The notes beneath the pieces were generated by a model. That model was not told the origin of the DNA. It did not search any database and saw nothing but the letters and a program-made list of their open reading frames with translations. From assembly GCF_001885615.1 (NCBI RefSeq), contig NZ_LSRN01000018.1, positions 1 through 53,581 on the forward strand: 53,581 nucleotides of DNA, read 5' to 3'. Within the stretch, counting starts at the first letter, position 1. Every line of letters begins with the position of its first letter. Below, piece after piece: positions 29,424-37,856 of this stretch. A program made the position numbers and the translations under genes. The DNA comes from Alkalibacterium sp. 20. Lineage in GTDB: Bacteria; Bacillota; Bacilli; Lactobacillales; Carnobacteriaceae_A.

Positions 29424-30044
29424 ATGAACGATCAGAATAAAAAAGTTGTTGGCAGTTATCCAGATGAGAGAGAAACAAAACGTGTCATTCGCGATTTAAT
29501 GAGTCAAGGGTTTAGAAAAGATCAGCTCACTATTTATACCAATGAAGAAAAACACACGCACCATTCAGAGGTAGCAAATGTTCAAGTTGCTCAAGCGGAC
29601 TTCAACGATAAAAAGGAAACTACTGAAGACGATAAAAATTTCTGGGAATCTATCCGTGATGCCTTTAAAGTGAGAGAAGACCAGGAATTTGAGGACCCGG
29701 ATTATGTAGCTGACGATGATTTCCTTTATCCACACAGAGAAGACCTTAAAAACGGTCGCTATGTGGTCGTAATCGATGAATCCAATGGTGAAACGGTCGC
29801 AGCAGAAACAGCTTCAGATAGAACGGTTGACCCTACTCCAGATAAGCAATCAGAAACTTCTGGCACACCCGCGGGGTTCCCTGAAGAAGGCTCAGTACAG
29901 GGGATGGGAGACGGCGGTCAGCCACCTACTGATTCTCGTTCCGGTGACGGTACACCTCCAGAATTAGAGGATACTGCTGGAACAGCTGATGAAAGAAAAG
30001 CAACTGCTGAAAGATTGCGTCAATCCAGAAAAGAAGATTTATAA
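29424..30044 (+). CDS. YflT-like general stress protein with disordered tail
   Basis: 206 residues. Residues 5 to about 125 match the heat-induced stress protein YflT/GS17M domain: 'KKVVGSYPDERETKRVIRDLMSQGFRKDQLTIYTNE', and 'YPHREDLKNGRYVVVIDE'. The remaining 80 residues are Asp/Glu/Gly/Pro/Thr-rich and probably disordered. Family members are general stress proteins of Bacillus with no known biochemical role. AGGAGG stands 6 bases before the ATG. It is monocistronic, with a strong promoter and a terminator. Confidence 0.82.
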   Translation: MNDQNKKVVGSYPDERETKRVIRDLMSQGFRKDQLTIYTNEEKHTHHSEVANVQVAQADFNDKKETTEDDKNFWESIRDAFKVREDQEFEDPDYVADDDFLYPHREDLKNGRYVVVIDESNGETVAAETASDRTVDPTPDKQSETSGTPAGFPEEGSVQGMGDGGQPPTDSRSGDGTPPELEDTAGTADERKATAERLRQSRKEDL

Positions 30045-30074
30045 GAGAAACATCAGGCTATTGATTTAAATAAT

Positions 30075-30115
30075 AACGGGAGGACTCATATTTCTATGAG
30101 TCCTCCCGTTTTTTT
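30075..30115 (+). terminator. Terminator of the YflT-like gene
   Basis: AACGGGAGGACTCATA, 4 bases, TATGAGTCCTCCCGTT, then T run. Confidence 0.93.
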
Positions 30116-30399
30116 CATTATATTGAACTTATCATCTGTCAAGAAGAGAATAATAGTTATTTTGAATCCATTATTTAGGCTTTCTCAGAGTTTTTTTCAT
30201 CTAGGCAGTAGTATTCTGGGCATTGTTGGGAGTACCCACAGAGATTCTGGTTTGAGCAAGATTATTCCAGCCATCATTGGGAGTGCTCGCGTTACTTTTT
30301 ACTTTAGCAATGCTATTTCAAGAGTTAAGTGTTTGAATATGGCAAATAATCGTACTATATCCTAACCTTTCATCAATAAAATGCAATACCACTCGTATG
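30116..30399. repeat. Gene-free stretch with two degenerate repeat units
   Basis: No convincing gene is seen in this gap. Two related segments about 51 bases apart share GCA...TATTC...CAT...TTGGGAGT (30204-30237 and 30254-30288; roughly two thirds of positions match by eye). They could be remnants of an intergenic repeat or of a decayed gene. Confidence 0.4.
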
Positions 30400-30430
30400 A
30401 AAAAGGCTGGGAACAATGTCCCAGCCTTCC
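30400..30430 (-). terminator. purR terminator
   Basis: On the minus strand AAGGCTGGGA, a short loop, TCCCAGCCTT, then TTT. Confidence 0.9.
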
Positions 30431-30456
30431 TGATATTTTTAGTGATTATAATCATT

Positions 30457-31284
30457 TTACGATAATGAAGACAGGAAATTACCCGCTGACACCTCAATGG
30501 TACGGTCTTCTGCATTGACGTTTTCCACTCTCACGAGTGATGTGTACTCTTTAACAGAGCGTTCGCCTTTGAAAATATTTTCTGCAATGACTGTTGCTCC
30601 GACCACTTCGGAGTTGAACTCTTCGATCAAGCTGATCATTCCGTTGATCGTACCGCCGCCTTTAAGGAAATCATCGACAATCACGACTTTCGAGCCCATA
30701 TCCAGGCTGCGTCTGGATAATTCCATTTTTTCGACGCGATCAAACGAAGATCCGGAGACATAGTTGATACTTACCGTAGACCCTTCGGTAACTTTTGAAT
30801 CACGTCTTACGATGACAAATGGCACGTTGAGATAAAAAGCAACAGACTGTGCTATAGGTACACCTTTTGTGGCTACTGTCATCACACTGTTCACTTCGGT
30901 CCCCATGTATTGTGAGGCAATCGCTCGACCGATACGTCGTAACCATTTCGGGTCTCCGAGCATATCAGAAAGATAGACATAGCCACCCGGCAATAAACGT
31001 TTGGAATGATTCAGTTCTTCAACCAGATCCGAAACAAACTGTTCAATATCTTCTTTGTTCATTTTAGGGATATATTTCACTCCACCGGCAACTCCAGGAA
31101 CTGTTTCCAGGAAGCCTATGCCTCTTTGTGCAAATGTGTTTTTAACAATCGTTAAATCTTCGCTTATACTCGATTTTGCTGACTCATACTTCTTCGAAAA
31201 TAGGGTCAAAGGAATCAAGGTATGAGGATGTTCCAATAAATAATGGGTCATATCAATTAATCGTTCGCTTCTTTTTGTCTTCAT
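30457..31284 (-). CDS. purR: Pur operon repressor PurR
   Basis: Represses purine synthesis and transport genes; PRPP relieves binding. 275 residues. A winged-helix DNA-binding domain (about 5-72, 'RLIDMTHYLLEHPHTLIPLTLFSKKYESAKSSISEDLTIVK') is followed by a phosphoribosyltransferase-like effector domain with the PRPP loop VVIVDDFLKGGGT. The open frame begins at a GTG two codons earlier, only 2 bases after AGAGGTG; the ATG at 31284, 8 bases after it, is preferred. A PurBox-like site lies about 100 bases upstream, consistent with self-regulation. In Bacillus purR follows ispE; here the zinc locus, the GGDEF gene and pyc lie between. Confidence 0.96.
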   Translation of the reverse strand: MKTKRSERLIDMTHYLLEHPHTLIPLTLFSKKYESAKSSISEDLTIVKNTFAQRGIGFLETVPGVAGGVKYIPKMNKEDIEQFVSDLVEELNHSKRLLPGGYVYLSDMLGDPKWLRRIGRAIASQYMGTEVNSVMTVATKGVPIAQSVAFYLNVPFVIVRRDSKVTEGSTVSINYVSGSSFDRVEKMELSRRSLDMGSKVVIVDDFLKGGGTINGMISLIEEFNSEVVGATVIAENIFKGERSVKEYTSLVRVENVNAEDRTIEVSAGNFLSSLS

Positions 31285-31385
31285 TTTCACTGCACCTCTT
31301 AATGTAACGTTACTTTCCGTTCCGTATTCCTTATTTTAACGTTTTTATTCGTCAATTGATAGTTTTAGTTCAACTTTTATTCCAA

Positions 31386-31398
31386 ATTGTTCGTATTT
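31386..31398 (-). promoter_or_regulatory. Candidate PurBox upstream of purR
   Basis: On the minus strand AAATACGAACAAT fits the known PurBox pattern AWWWCCGAACWWT at 12 of 13 positions. A well-formed second half was not found, so the call is tentative. Confidence 0.45.
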
Positions 31399-31401
31399 AG
31401 A

Positions 31402-31433
31402 TAAAAAACCTGCGCTTTTTAAGGCGCAGGTTT
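31402..31433 (-). terminator. Terminator of pyruvate carboxylase gene
   Basis: On the minus strand AACCTGCGC, 8 bases, GCGCAGGTT, TTTT, four bases beyond the stop. Confidence 0.92.
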
Positions 31434-31437
31434 CAGT

Positions 31438-34400
31438 TTATTTCGTTTCTATTTCAACAAGCAAGTCGTTCGTTTGAATGGTATCTCCCTCTTTAACAAA
31501 CAGGCGCTCAACTCTTCCTGCAATAACTGAGCGAATCGTTGTTTCCATTTTCATGGCTTCTGTAATAACGATTGGCGCTCCTTTTTCGACCTTATCTCCA
31601 CGACGAACCAGCACTTGAAGAACTGAACCAGGCATCGTTGCCCCGATATGTCCTCTATTGGAGGGTTCTGCTTTTTTACGGACAGCCACAGTACTCGTGA
31701 CATTCTTGTCTTTGACCTCGATCTGTCTTCCCTGACCGTTGAGTTCAAAGTACAAGACGCGATTTCCTTCTAAATCCGGATCGCCGATCTGATTCAATTT
31801 AATGATCAACGTTTTACCTTTTTCAAGCGTCACTTCTACTTGTTCACCCATACGCATACCATAAAAGAACGTTGGCGTATCAAATTTTGTGACTTCGCCG
31901 TACATATTATAGAAGAACGTGTAATCCAGGAATACTTGAGGATACATGATATAACCGAGCATTTCTTCTTCCGTTGGTTCACGGTCTAAATGTTCACTCA
32001 ATTCTTTTCTCACTTTATCGAAATCAAGTGGTTCTTTGTATGCTCCCGGTCTTTTTTCTAAAGGTTTATCGCCATTTAAAACTAATTTTTGTAGTTTTTC
32101 AGGGAATCCGCCTTCAGGTTGTCCCAGTTCTCCTTTGAAGAAACGTACAACGGATGTTGGAAAGTCTAGGTCTTCACCTTTCTCATAGACCGCTTCTTCA
32201 GTCAGTTCGTTTTGGATCATAAAGAGAGCCATATCTCCGACGACTTTTGAAGAAGGCGTGACTTTGACTACGTCTCCAAACATACGGTTAACAATAGCAT
32301 ACATCTCTTTGATGTCATCCCAACGGTCTTCTAACCCAAGACCTTTCGCTTGCTGTTTCAAGTTTGTATACTGACCGCCTGGCATTTGGTGAGTGTAGAC
32401 TTCTGTCGAAGCTGCCGGCATGCCTTCTTCAAAATCAATATAGAACTTGCGGGTATCTTCCCAATAGCGGTTCAATTTTTCGACGTTTTTTATATTATAC
32501 TTGGGTGCATGAGACGTCCCTTCTAAAGCATAATACAAACTGGCCATGCTTGGCTGACTTGTTTTTCCACTTAAGGCACTCTGAGCCACGTCGACAATAT
32601 CGACGCCGGCGCGTATCGCTGCACCATATGTGTAGATGCCATTCCCGCTCGTGTCATGCATATGCAAATGCACGGGCAAAGAGACGGTACTTTTCAATTC
32701 ACTAATTAATCGGTAAGCAGCGTGAGGTTTAAGTAACCCCGCCATATCTTTGATCGCCAGTATATGAGCCCCTGATGCTTCAAGCTCTTTCGCCATTCGC
32801 TTATAATAATCCATTGTGTATTTGGTCTGAGACGAATCATTCAAGTCTCCTGTATAACAAATCGCTGCTTCCGCAATTTTATTGTTATCTCTCACATATT
32901 GAATGCTTTTTTCCATTTGCGGAATCCAGTTCAGACTATCAAAAATTCGGAACACATCGATGCCATTTTTAGCAGCCACGCGAATGAACTCTTCTAAAAC
33001 GTTATCTGGATAATTATCATAGCCTACTGCGTTAGAACCACGAAACAACATCTGAAAAAGAGTATTAGGCATTTTTTTGCGTAATTTTTTCAAACGTACC
33101 CAAGGGTCTTCTGTTAAGTAGCGATAGGCAACATCAAAGGTTGCGCCTCCCCACATTTCCAGAGAAAAAAGCTCAGGAATAGCTTTTTCTGTTTCTTCAG
33201 CAATAATCAGCATATCCTTCGTACGCATCCGCGTTGCAAGTAAACTTTGATGCGCATCCCGGAAAGTGGTATCTGTCATCAAGACTGAATCTTGTGCTTT
33301 AACCCATTCTGCCACTTTTTCCGGTCCTTCTTTATCCAAAATGTGTTTAGGATAAACTAACCCTTTTGAAGGTAAAACAAGATCTTCTGGCATTCTTGGT
33401 TCCTTGAATGCTCGTTTTTCTATCTTACCGATTCCTGGAAACCCGTTCACGGTAACATTTCCAATATATTTTAACGATTTATTTCCTCTATCTTTTATCT
33501 TCGGATATTCGAACAATTCTGGGGTTTCATCAATAAAGCGCGTGGTTACCTGTCCTCTTTTAAATGTCTGATGTTGCAAGACATTGATCAGAAAAGGAAT
33601 GTTCGTGACGACACCACGAATGCGGAATTCGATCAGTGCCCGTGTCATTTTTTGTACTGCTTTTTCATAGTCTAATGCTTCGGCAGATAGTTTAACGAGT
33701 AATGAATCAAAAAATGGCGTTATGACAGAACCCTGGAAGCCATTCCCAGAATCTAAACGTATCCCAAAGCCCCCTGGAGAACGGTACGTATTGATCTTTC
33801 CTGTATCTGGAAGGAATCCGTTCGCCGGATCTTCGGTTGTTATGCGGCACTGAATAGCAGCACCTTTTAACGTTATTCCCTTTTGTTCCGGGATGCCTAC
33901 TTCTGTATGCAAGTCTTTTCCTTGCGCAATCAGGATCTGACTTTGAACAATATCTATCCCTGTAACCATCTCGGTGATCGTGTGTTCAACTTGAACACGC
34001 GGATTAACTTCAATAAAGTAAAACGACTCATTTTCAAGTAAAAACTCAACAGTACCTGCGTTGACATATTTAACGTGTTCCATTAAGCGGACGGCCGTTT
34101 GACAAAGTTCTTCTCTCAGTATCGGATCCAAGTCCACACACGGTGCAACTTCAATAACTTTTTGATGGCGGCGCTGCACGGAACAGTCTCTTTCAAATAA
34201 ATGAACAATGTTACCGTGACTGTCTCCTAAAATTTGAACTTCGATATGTTTAGGGTTAGCGATATATTTTTCAACATAAATGTCATCCTGACCAAAAGCA
34301 GCTTTCGCCTCACTTTTAGCTCTAGCAAAACCTTCTGTTGCCTCGATTTCATCATTTGCGACACGCATGCCTCGTCCGCCGCCGCCCATAGCTGCTTTCA

Positions 34401-34869
34401 TTATGATAGGATAGCCGTAGCTTTTCCCAAAAGCCAGCACGTCGTTAACGTCATCCACCGGACCATCTGTACCGGGAACTATTGGTATGCCTGCTTCTTT
34501 TGCTACCATTTTAGCTTTTATCTTATCTCCAAATATATCTAAATGATAGGTATCCGGCCCAATAAACGTCAGACCTTCTTCTTCACATCGTTCTGCAAAA
34601 GCCAGATTTTCCGATAGAAAACCGTAGCCTGGATGGATCGCATCTGCACCGGCCTCTTTTGCCAACTGAATAATACTTTCACTATCTAAATAAGCTTCGA
34701 TCGGCTTTTTGCCTTTGCCTACTAAATAAGCTTCATCTGCTTTAAATCGGTGGACACTTGCTTCATCTTCTTGAGCATAAATACCAACAGTGTTGATATT
34801 CAATTCGGCTAATGCCCGGAAGATACGGATAGCAATTTCACCCCTGTTTGCGACTAATACTTTTTTCAC
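31438..34869 (-). CDS. pyc: Pyruvate carboxylase
   Basis: Biotin enzyme that carboxylates pyruvate to oxaloacetate, replenishing aspartate-family precursors. 1143 residues, full length. The order is biotin carboxylase (1-450; ATP-grasp 'KAAMGGGGRGMRV', 'ERDCSVQRRHQKVIE'), carboxyltransferase (about 530-800; 'DTTFRDAHQSLLATRMR', 'FRGSNAVGYDNYPDN', 'HMHDTSGNG'), the tetramerisation/PYC_OADA region, and the biotinyl domain with EAMKMETT near the end. The start is a GTG at 34869 with GAGGTGAG 6 bases upstream. It is monocistronic. Its oxaloacetate could feed aspartate and so the aspartate decarboxylase encoded nearby. Confidence 0.97.
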   Translation of the reverse strand: MKKVLVANRGEIAIRIFRALAELNINTVGIYAQEDEASVHRFKADEAYLVGKGKKPIEAYLDSESIIQLAKEAGADAIHPGYGFLSENLAFAERCEEEGLTFIGPDTYHLDIFGDKIKAKMVAKEAGIPIVPGTDGPVDDVNDVLAFGKSYGYPIIMKAAMGGGGRGMRVANDEIEATEGFARAKSEAKAAFGQDDIYVEKYIANPKHIEVQILGDSHGNIVHLFERDCSVQRRHQKVIEVAPCVDLDPILREELCQTAVRLMEHVKYVNAGTVEFLLENESFYFIEVNPRVQVEHTITEMVTGIDIVQSQILIAQGKDLHTEVGIPEQKGITLKGAAIQCRITTEDPANGFLPDTGKINTYRSPGGFGIRLDSGNGFQGSVITPFFDSLLVKLSAEALDYEKAVQKMTRALIEFRIRGVVTNIPFLINVLQHQTFKRGQVTTRFIDETPELFEYPKIKDRGNKSLKYIGNVTVNGFPGIGKIEKRAFKEPRMPEDLVLPSKGLVYPKHILDKEGPEKVAEWVKAQDSVLMTDTTFRDAHQSLLATRMRTKDMLIIAEETEKAIPELFSLEMWGGATFDVAYRYLTEDPWVRLKKLRKKMPNTLFQMLFRGSNAVGYDNYPDNVLEEFIRVAAKNGIDVFRIFDSLNWIPQMEKSIQYVRDNNKIAEAAICYTGDLNDSSQTKYTMDYYKRMAKELEASGAHILAIKDMAGLLKPHAAYRLISELKSTVSLPVHLHMHDTSGNGIYTYGAAIRAGVDIVDVAQSALSGKTSQPSMASLYYALEGTSHAPKYNIKNVEKLNRYWEDTRKFYIDFEEGMPAASTEVYTHQMPGGQYTNLKQQAKGLGLEDRWDDIKEMYAIVNRMFGDVVKVTPSSKVVGDMALFMIQNELTEEAVYEKGEDLDFPTSVVRFFKGELGQPEGGFPEKLQKLVLNGDKPLEKRPGAYKEPLDFDKVRKELSEHLDREPTEEEMLGYIMYPQVFLDYTFFYNMYGEVTKFDTPTFFYGMRMGEQVEVTLEKGKTLIIKLNQIGDPDLEGNRVLYFELNGQGRQIEVKDKNVTSTVAVRKKAEPSNRGHIGATMPGSVLQVLVRRGDKVEKGAPIVITEAMKMETTIRSVIAGRVERLFVKEGDTIQTNDLLVEIETK

Positions 34870-35042
34870 TGAAATCTCACCTCATCCTTAATTAACTGAG
34901 TGTTTTATCATCATTTTTTAAGCTTACTTACTATTTTACCAGAGTTTCGTCTTTAAAGATAAAAAAAATGAAATTAATTGAGGTCCACTCAAAAAAACAC
35001 TTTATCGTATTCTTTTTGGTCACCATTTTTTAGAAATGCTGT

Positions 35043-36032
35043 CTATACGCTGACCCTGTTTCTTCCCTCATTTTTAGATTTATAAAGCAGAGCATCTACC
35101 ATTTCAATCATATCAGCTAGCTGATTAATGGTTTCTGGATAAACGGTTACCCCAATTGAAACGGTAATGGGAATTACAACCCTATTGTTTGTTAAGAAAT
35201 CATTTTTTCCCACATTGGCTCTTAGGTTCTCGGCTAATTCTAGAGCCTCAGCTTTGTCACTCTTAGGTAAAACAATGACGAATTCTTCTCCGCCTTTTCT
35301 AAAGGCACTTCCTTTCATCCTTATAGTTTCTTCCATGAGAATTGCGCAGGATTCTTGATACGCTTTCGCTTCTGCAGCTACTCTATCCCAATAGTCTTCA
35401 AACCGCCTGGCATTGCTTAAACCTGTCAGAAAATCTGTTGATGACTCGATTTGATATTTCCTAAACAGATATTCTGAATTCCTTATGTAATTCACTAAAT
35501 AGACGGATGAAATCCCCCCCATTGTAGAAGTGATCCATAAAACAAGTATCAGCACGTCTATGTTTAAGTCTCCCACCAAAAAAACAAGAAAACAAGTCAT
35601 TACGATATTGGAATATAAGGTTAAGTAAAGACCCTTTTTCAACATCCGCTCTTCCTTCTTAGATAGCTCATTTAGTATCAGATATCCGATCAAAAGAATA
35701 CTCACCATCAAGATGGCATACATCGCTGAACGATTTATCCCTATGTAAAACCGACTCATAATGATAACTAAACTGCTTATAATGGCTGGCCATTTCCCGA
35801 CGAAAAGAACCATCAACATGATTGGAACATACCTGAAATCTAAAATCGTCTCAGCAGTTACAGAAATAGAAAAATACATTAAAAGAAATCCCATGAATCC
35901 GCCGCTTAATCCCTCTATCAGTACAGACAGACTTGGAGCAGCTGCTTTTCCGTGACTTTTCCACCTCATTTGCATATAGATAAAAATAAGAGAAATACCT
36001 ATTGAAAAATTCACAAATAAATCTGTAATCAA
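35043..36032 (-). CDS. 5TM receptor (LytS/YhcK type) with damaged GGDEF domain
   Basis: About 329 residues. The N-terminal half has five to six membrane helices of the 5TMR-LYT sensor type ('LDFRYVPIMLMVLFVGKWPAIISSLVIIMSRFYIG'). The C-terminal half is a GGDEF domain: 'STDFLTGLSNARRFEDYW' and 'RKGGEEFVIVLPKS' and 'VTVSIGVTVYP' are present. However, ESCAILM runs straight into EETIRMKGSAFRKGGEEF, about 50 residues from LTGL to GGEEF instead of about 77. The missing part normally holds the metal-binding DxDxFK and the NDxxGHxxGD nucleotide segment, so cyclic-di-GMP synthesis is unlikely. No upstream I-site RxxD is seen. A TTG at 36032 with GGAGGTG 9 bases upstream is preferred over the GTG at 36044, which overlaps that site. 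Confidence 0.85.
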   Translation of the reverse strand: MITDLFVNFSIGISLIFIYMQMRWKSHGKAAAPSLSVLIEGLSGGFMGFLLMYFSISVTAETILDFRYVPIMLMVLFVGKWPAIISSLVIIMSRFYIGINRSAMYAILMVSILLIGYLILNELSKKEERMLKKGLYLTLYSNIVMTCFLVFLVGDLNIDVLILVLWITSTMGGISSVYLVNYIRNSEYLFRKYQIESSTDFLTGLSNARRFEDYWDRVAAEAKAYQESCAILMEETIRMKGSAFRKGGEEFVIVLPKSDKAEALELAENLRANVGKNDFLTNNRVVIPITVSIGVTVYPETINQLADMIEMVDALLYKSKNEGRNRVSV

Positions 36033-36205
36033 TCCTTTCTTCACCTCCCTATAAAAAATTGTTTCCTAAAGTACTTGTCTTTCGTTTTTCACATCGTCTC
36101 ACCTAAAAGTGTATCACTTTCTTTCGTCGTAAACAAAAGGAGAGTGTAAAAAGATATTAGAACAGTCATAATGGACCGTTTCTACAGCGAAATTTTTTAA
36201 AATTA

Positions 36206-36240
36206 AATAAAAAAAAGTCGAGACAGATGCCCCGGCTTTG
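36206..36240 (-). terminator. Terminator after adcB
   Basis: On the minus strand AAAGCCGGG..CTCGACTTT forms a stem with one mismatch and a G-T pair, followed by a long T run, six bases beyond the adcB stop. Confidence 0.75.
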
Positions 36241-36245
36241 TTATC

Positions 36246-37046
36246 CTACATTGTTTTTTTTAATAAAGCAGTCAGTGAAAAAATACCGATGTAAATTAAC
36301 GTAATGGTTGCACCCGGTGGTGTACCTAAATAATATGAACCGATGAGGCCCAATATCATCCCTATCATCGCAACACCCATACCTATAAAAATGACACCGT
36401 TAAAACTTTTGCTCAATCGCAGAGAAATAGCTGCTGGCAATATCAATATAGCGGATACTAATAAGGCCCCTACAATCGGCATGATCAAGGCAATGGTCAC
36501 ACCCGTTAAGACATTGAACAGAATAGACATGACTTGAGTTGGTAACCCTGCAGTATAAGCTGTCTCTTCGTCAAAAGTCAGTGTATACATCTGCTTACGA
36601 AACACACCGTACAACACAATGATCAAGATGGTTAAACTTAACAACATCCAGACCTGCTGAACGGATATGGTCACGATAGAGCCAAAGAGAAATTGCGTTA
36701 TGCTAAGCGTTGCCCCACTATCATTTAATCCCATTAAAACTAAAGCAACAGCCATGCCCCCTGACATAAGGATGGCAATCGAAATTTCGGAATAGGTTCG
36801 GTAGACCTTTCGTAAATATTCCAGTAACCCTGCCACGATAACAACGACAAAGATATTTGTCAATGTCGGGTCGATTCCTAAAAGTAGTCCTAAAGCCACT
36901 CCGGCCAAGGAAACGTGTGAGAGCGTGTCAGCCATCAAGGATTGTCGTCTAAGAATTAAAAACAAGCCTAAAATAGGTGCAATTAATGAAATGAGGATGG
37001 ATGCTTGGAAAGCTCTTTGCATGAATCCATAGAAAAACATCTCCAT
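36246..37046 (-). CDS. adcB: Zinc ABC transporter, membrane permease (ABC-3 family)
   Basis: 266 residues with about 8 membrane segments of the ABC-3 zinc/manganese permease family. 'LILRRQSLMADTLSHVSLAGVALGLLLG' near the N-terminus is the diagnostic segment, and 'PAAISLRLSKSF' is a conserved late loop. It imports zinc together with the AdcC ATPase. It starts 64 bases inside the 3' end of adcC with AAAGGAG 8-9 bases before the ATG at 37046, so the two are translated from one message. Confidence 0.93.
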   Translation of the reverse strand: MEMFFYGFMQRAFQASILISLIAPILGLFLILRRQSLMADTLSHVSLAGVALGLLLGIDPTLTNIFVVVIVAGLLEYLRKVYRTYSEISIAILMSGGMAVALVLMGLNDSGATLSITQFLFGSIVTISVQQVWMLLSLTILIIVLYGVFRKQMYTLTFDEETAYTAGLPTQVMSILFNVLTGVTIALIMPIVGALLVSAILILPAAISLRLSKSFNGVIFIGMGVAMIGMILGLIGSYYLGTPPGATITLIYIGIFSLTALLKKTM

Positions 37047-37705
37047 GGTGAATTCTCCTTTCGAATGAGTTCAATATGTTTATTGGCATACCGTTTGATT
37101 TCTTCGTGATCATGAGTAACCATCAAAATTCCTTTATTATGAAATTCGCTGCTATGCTTAAGAAGTTTATAAAATTCTTCTCGCGAATTAACATCCATAC
37201 CCGTCGTTGGTTCATCTAAAACAAATAAATCCGGATCCATCGCAAAAACACGGGCAATCGATATACGCTGTTTTTGCCCGCCCGACAATTCCCCTATTTT
37301 TTTATTCCGCTCGTTCCACATCCCGACAGACTGTAGTGCCTTTTCAACATGTTCTCTATCTTCATTATCCAATTTTTTAAACCATTTCCCTCTTGGATAT
37401 CTGCCTGATTGTACTAATTCCAAAACTGTACTTGGAAAACCGGCATTAAACGAAGCAACTTGTTGAGGAATATAACCAACCACTAATTTTTCTCCGTGTA
37501 TATTTTCATTAGCTAAAGAGACAGATCCTTTCGATGGTTTCAACAGACCCAATATATTTCGTAACAACGTTGTTTTCGCTGCGCCATTTTCTCCTGTAAG
37601 CATCGCAAAATCGCCAGCATTGACTTTAAAGCTTATATTTTCAAGTACTGGTTCCTCTTCATAATGAAAAGAGAGATCGTTCACTTCTATATATTGCAAT
37701 TTCAT
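36983..37705 (-). CDS. adcC: Zinc ABC transporter, ATP-binding protein
   Basis: 240 residues from the ATG at 37705 (GAGG upstream; a 13-codon longer frame is rejected). Walker A is GENGAAKTT, with Ala in place of the usual second glycine; this variant is a feature of AdcC proteins of streptococci as I know them. The Q-loop IPQQ, signature LSGGQKQR, Walker B LFVLDEP and the H-loop VTHD are all intact. The C-terminal '(N)SPWRCF' is also AdcC-like, but the protein runs on by about 15 residues over the adcB start. Partners are AdcB and the zinc-binding lipoproteins at 37.9-41.3 kb. Confidence 0.93.
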   Translation of the reverse strand: MKLQYIEVNDLSFHYEEEPVLENISFKVNAGDFAMLTGENGAAKTTLLRNILGLLKPSKGSVSLANENIHGEKLVVGYIPQQVASFNAGFPSTVLELVQSGRYPRGKWFKKLDNEDREHVEKALQSVGMWNERNKKIGELSGGQKQRISIARVFAMDPDLFVLDEPTTGMDVNSREEFYKLLKHSSEFHNKGILMVTHDHEEIKRYANKHIELIRKENSPWRCFSMDSCKELSKHPSSFH

Positions 37706-37761
37706 ACCGCCTCTCGATAAAGATTTCCTTCTTTTAGATATCATCTATTTTCTCTTAAACA

Positions 37762-37790
37762 ATTGTATGCCATATTGACCCTTTTAGCAA
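37762..37790 (-). promoter_or_regulatory. Possible promoter of adcCB
   Basis: On the minus strand TTGCTA (37785-37790), 17 bases, TACAAT (37762-37767). It lies downstream of the lipoprotein gene's terminator, so adcCB may be partly independent. No Zur box was found at this site. Confidence 0.45.
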
Positions 37791-37805
37791 CGTTTGATAA
37801 CATAA

Positions 37806-37848
37806 AGAAAGGAGTGAAATTTCTTAAAAAAGAATTCACTCCTTTGCA
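37806..37848 (-). terminator. Hairpin between the zinc lipoprotein gene and adcC
   Basis: On the minus strand AAAGGAGTGAATTC pairs with GAAATTTCACTCCTTT, allowing a one-base offset, followed by CTTTA. The weak T tract suggests partial termination, which would make more lipoprotein than transporter. Confidence 0.6.
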
Positions 37849-37856
37849 ACATCATA

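Noticed and set aside
30096-30365. 89-codon plus-strand frame after the YflT-like gene
   Set aside because: It begins inside the terminator hairpin, lacks a ribosome site and has an unlikely residue mix.
36983-37705. AdcC with a broken Walker A (GENGAAKTT)
   Set aside because: The Ala variant is known from intact AdcC proteins, and all other ATPase motifs are present, so it is not treated as damage.
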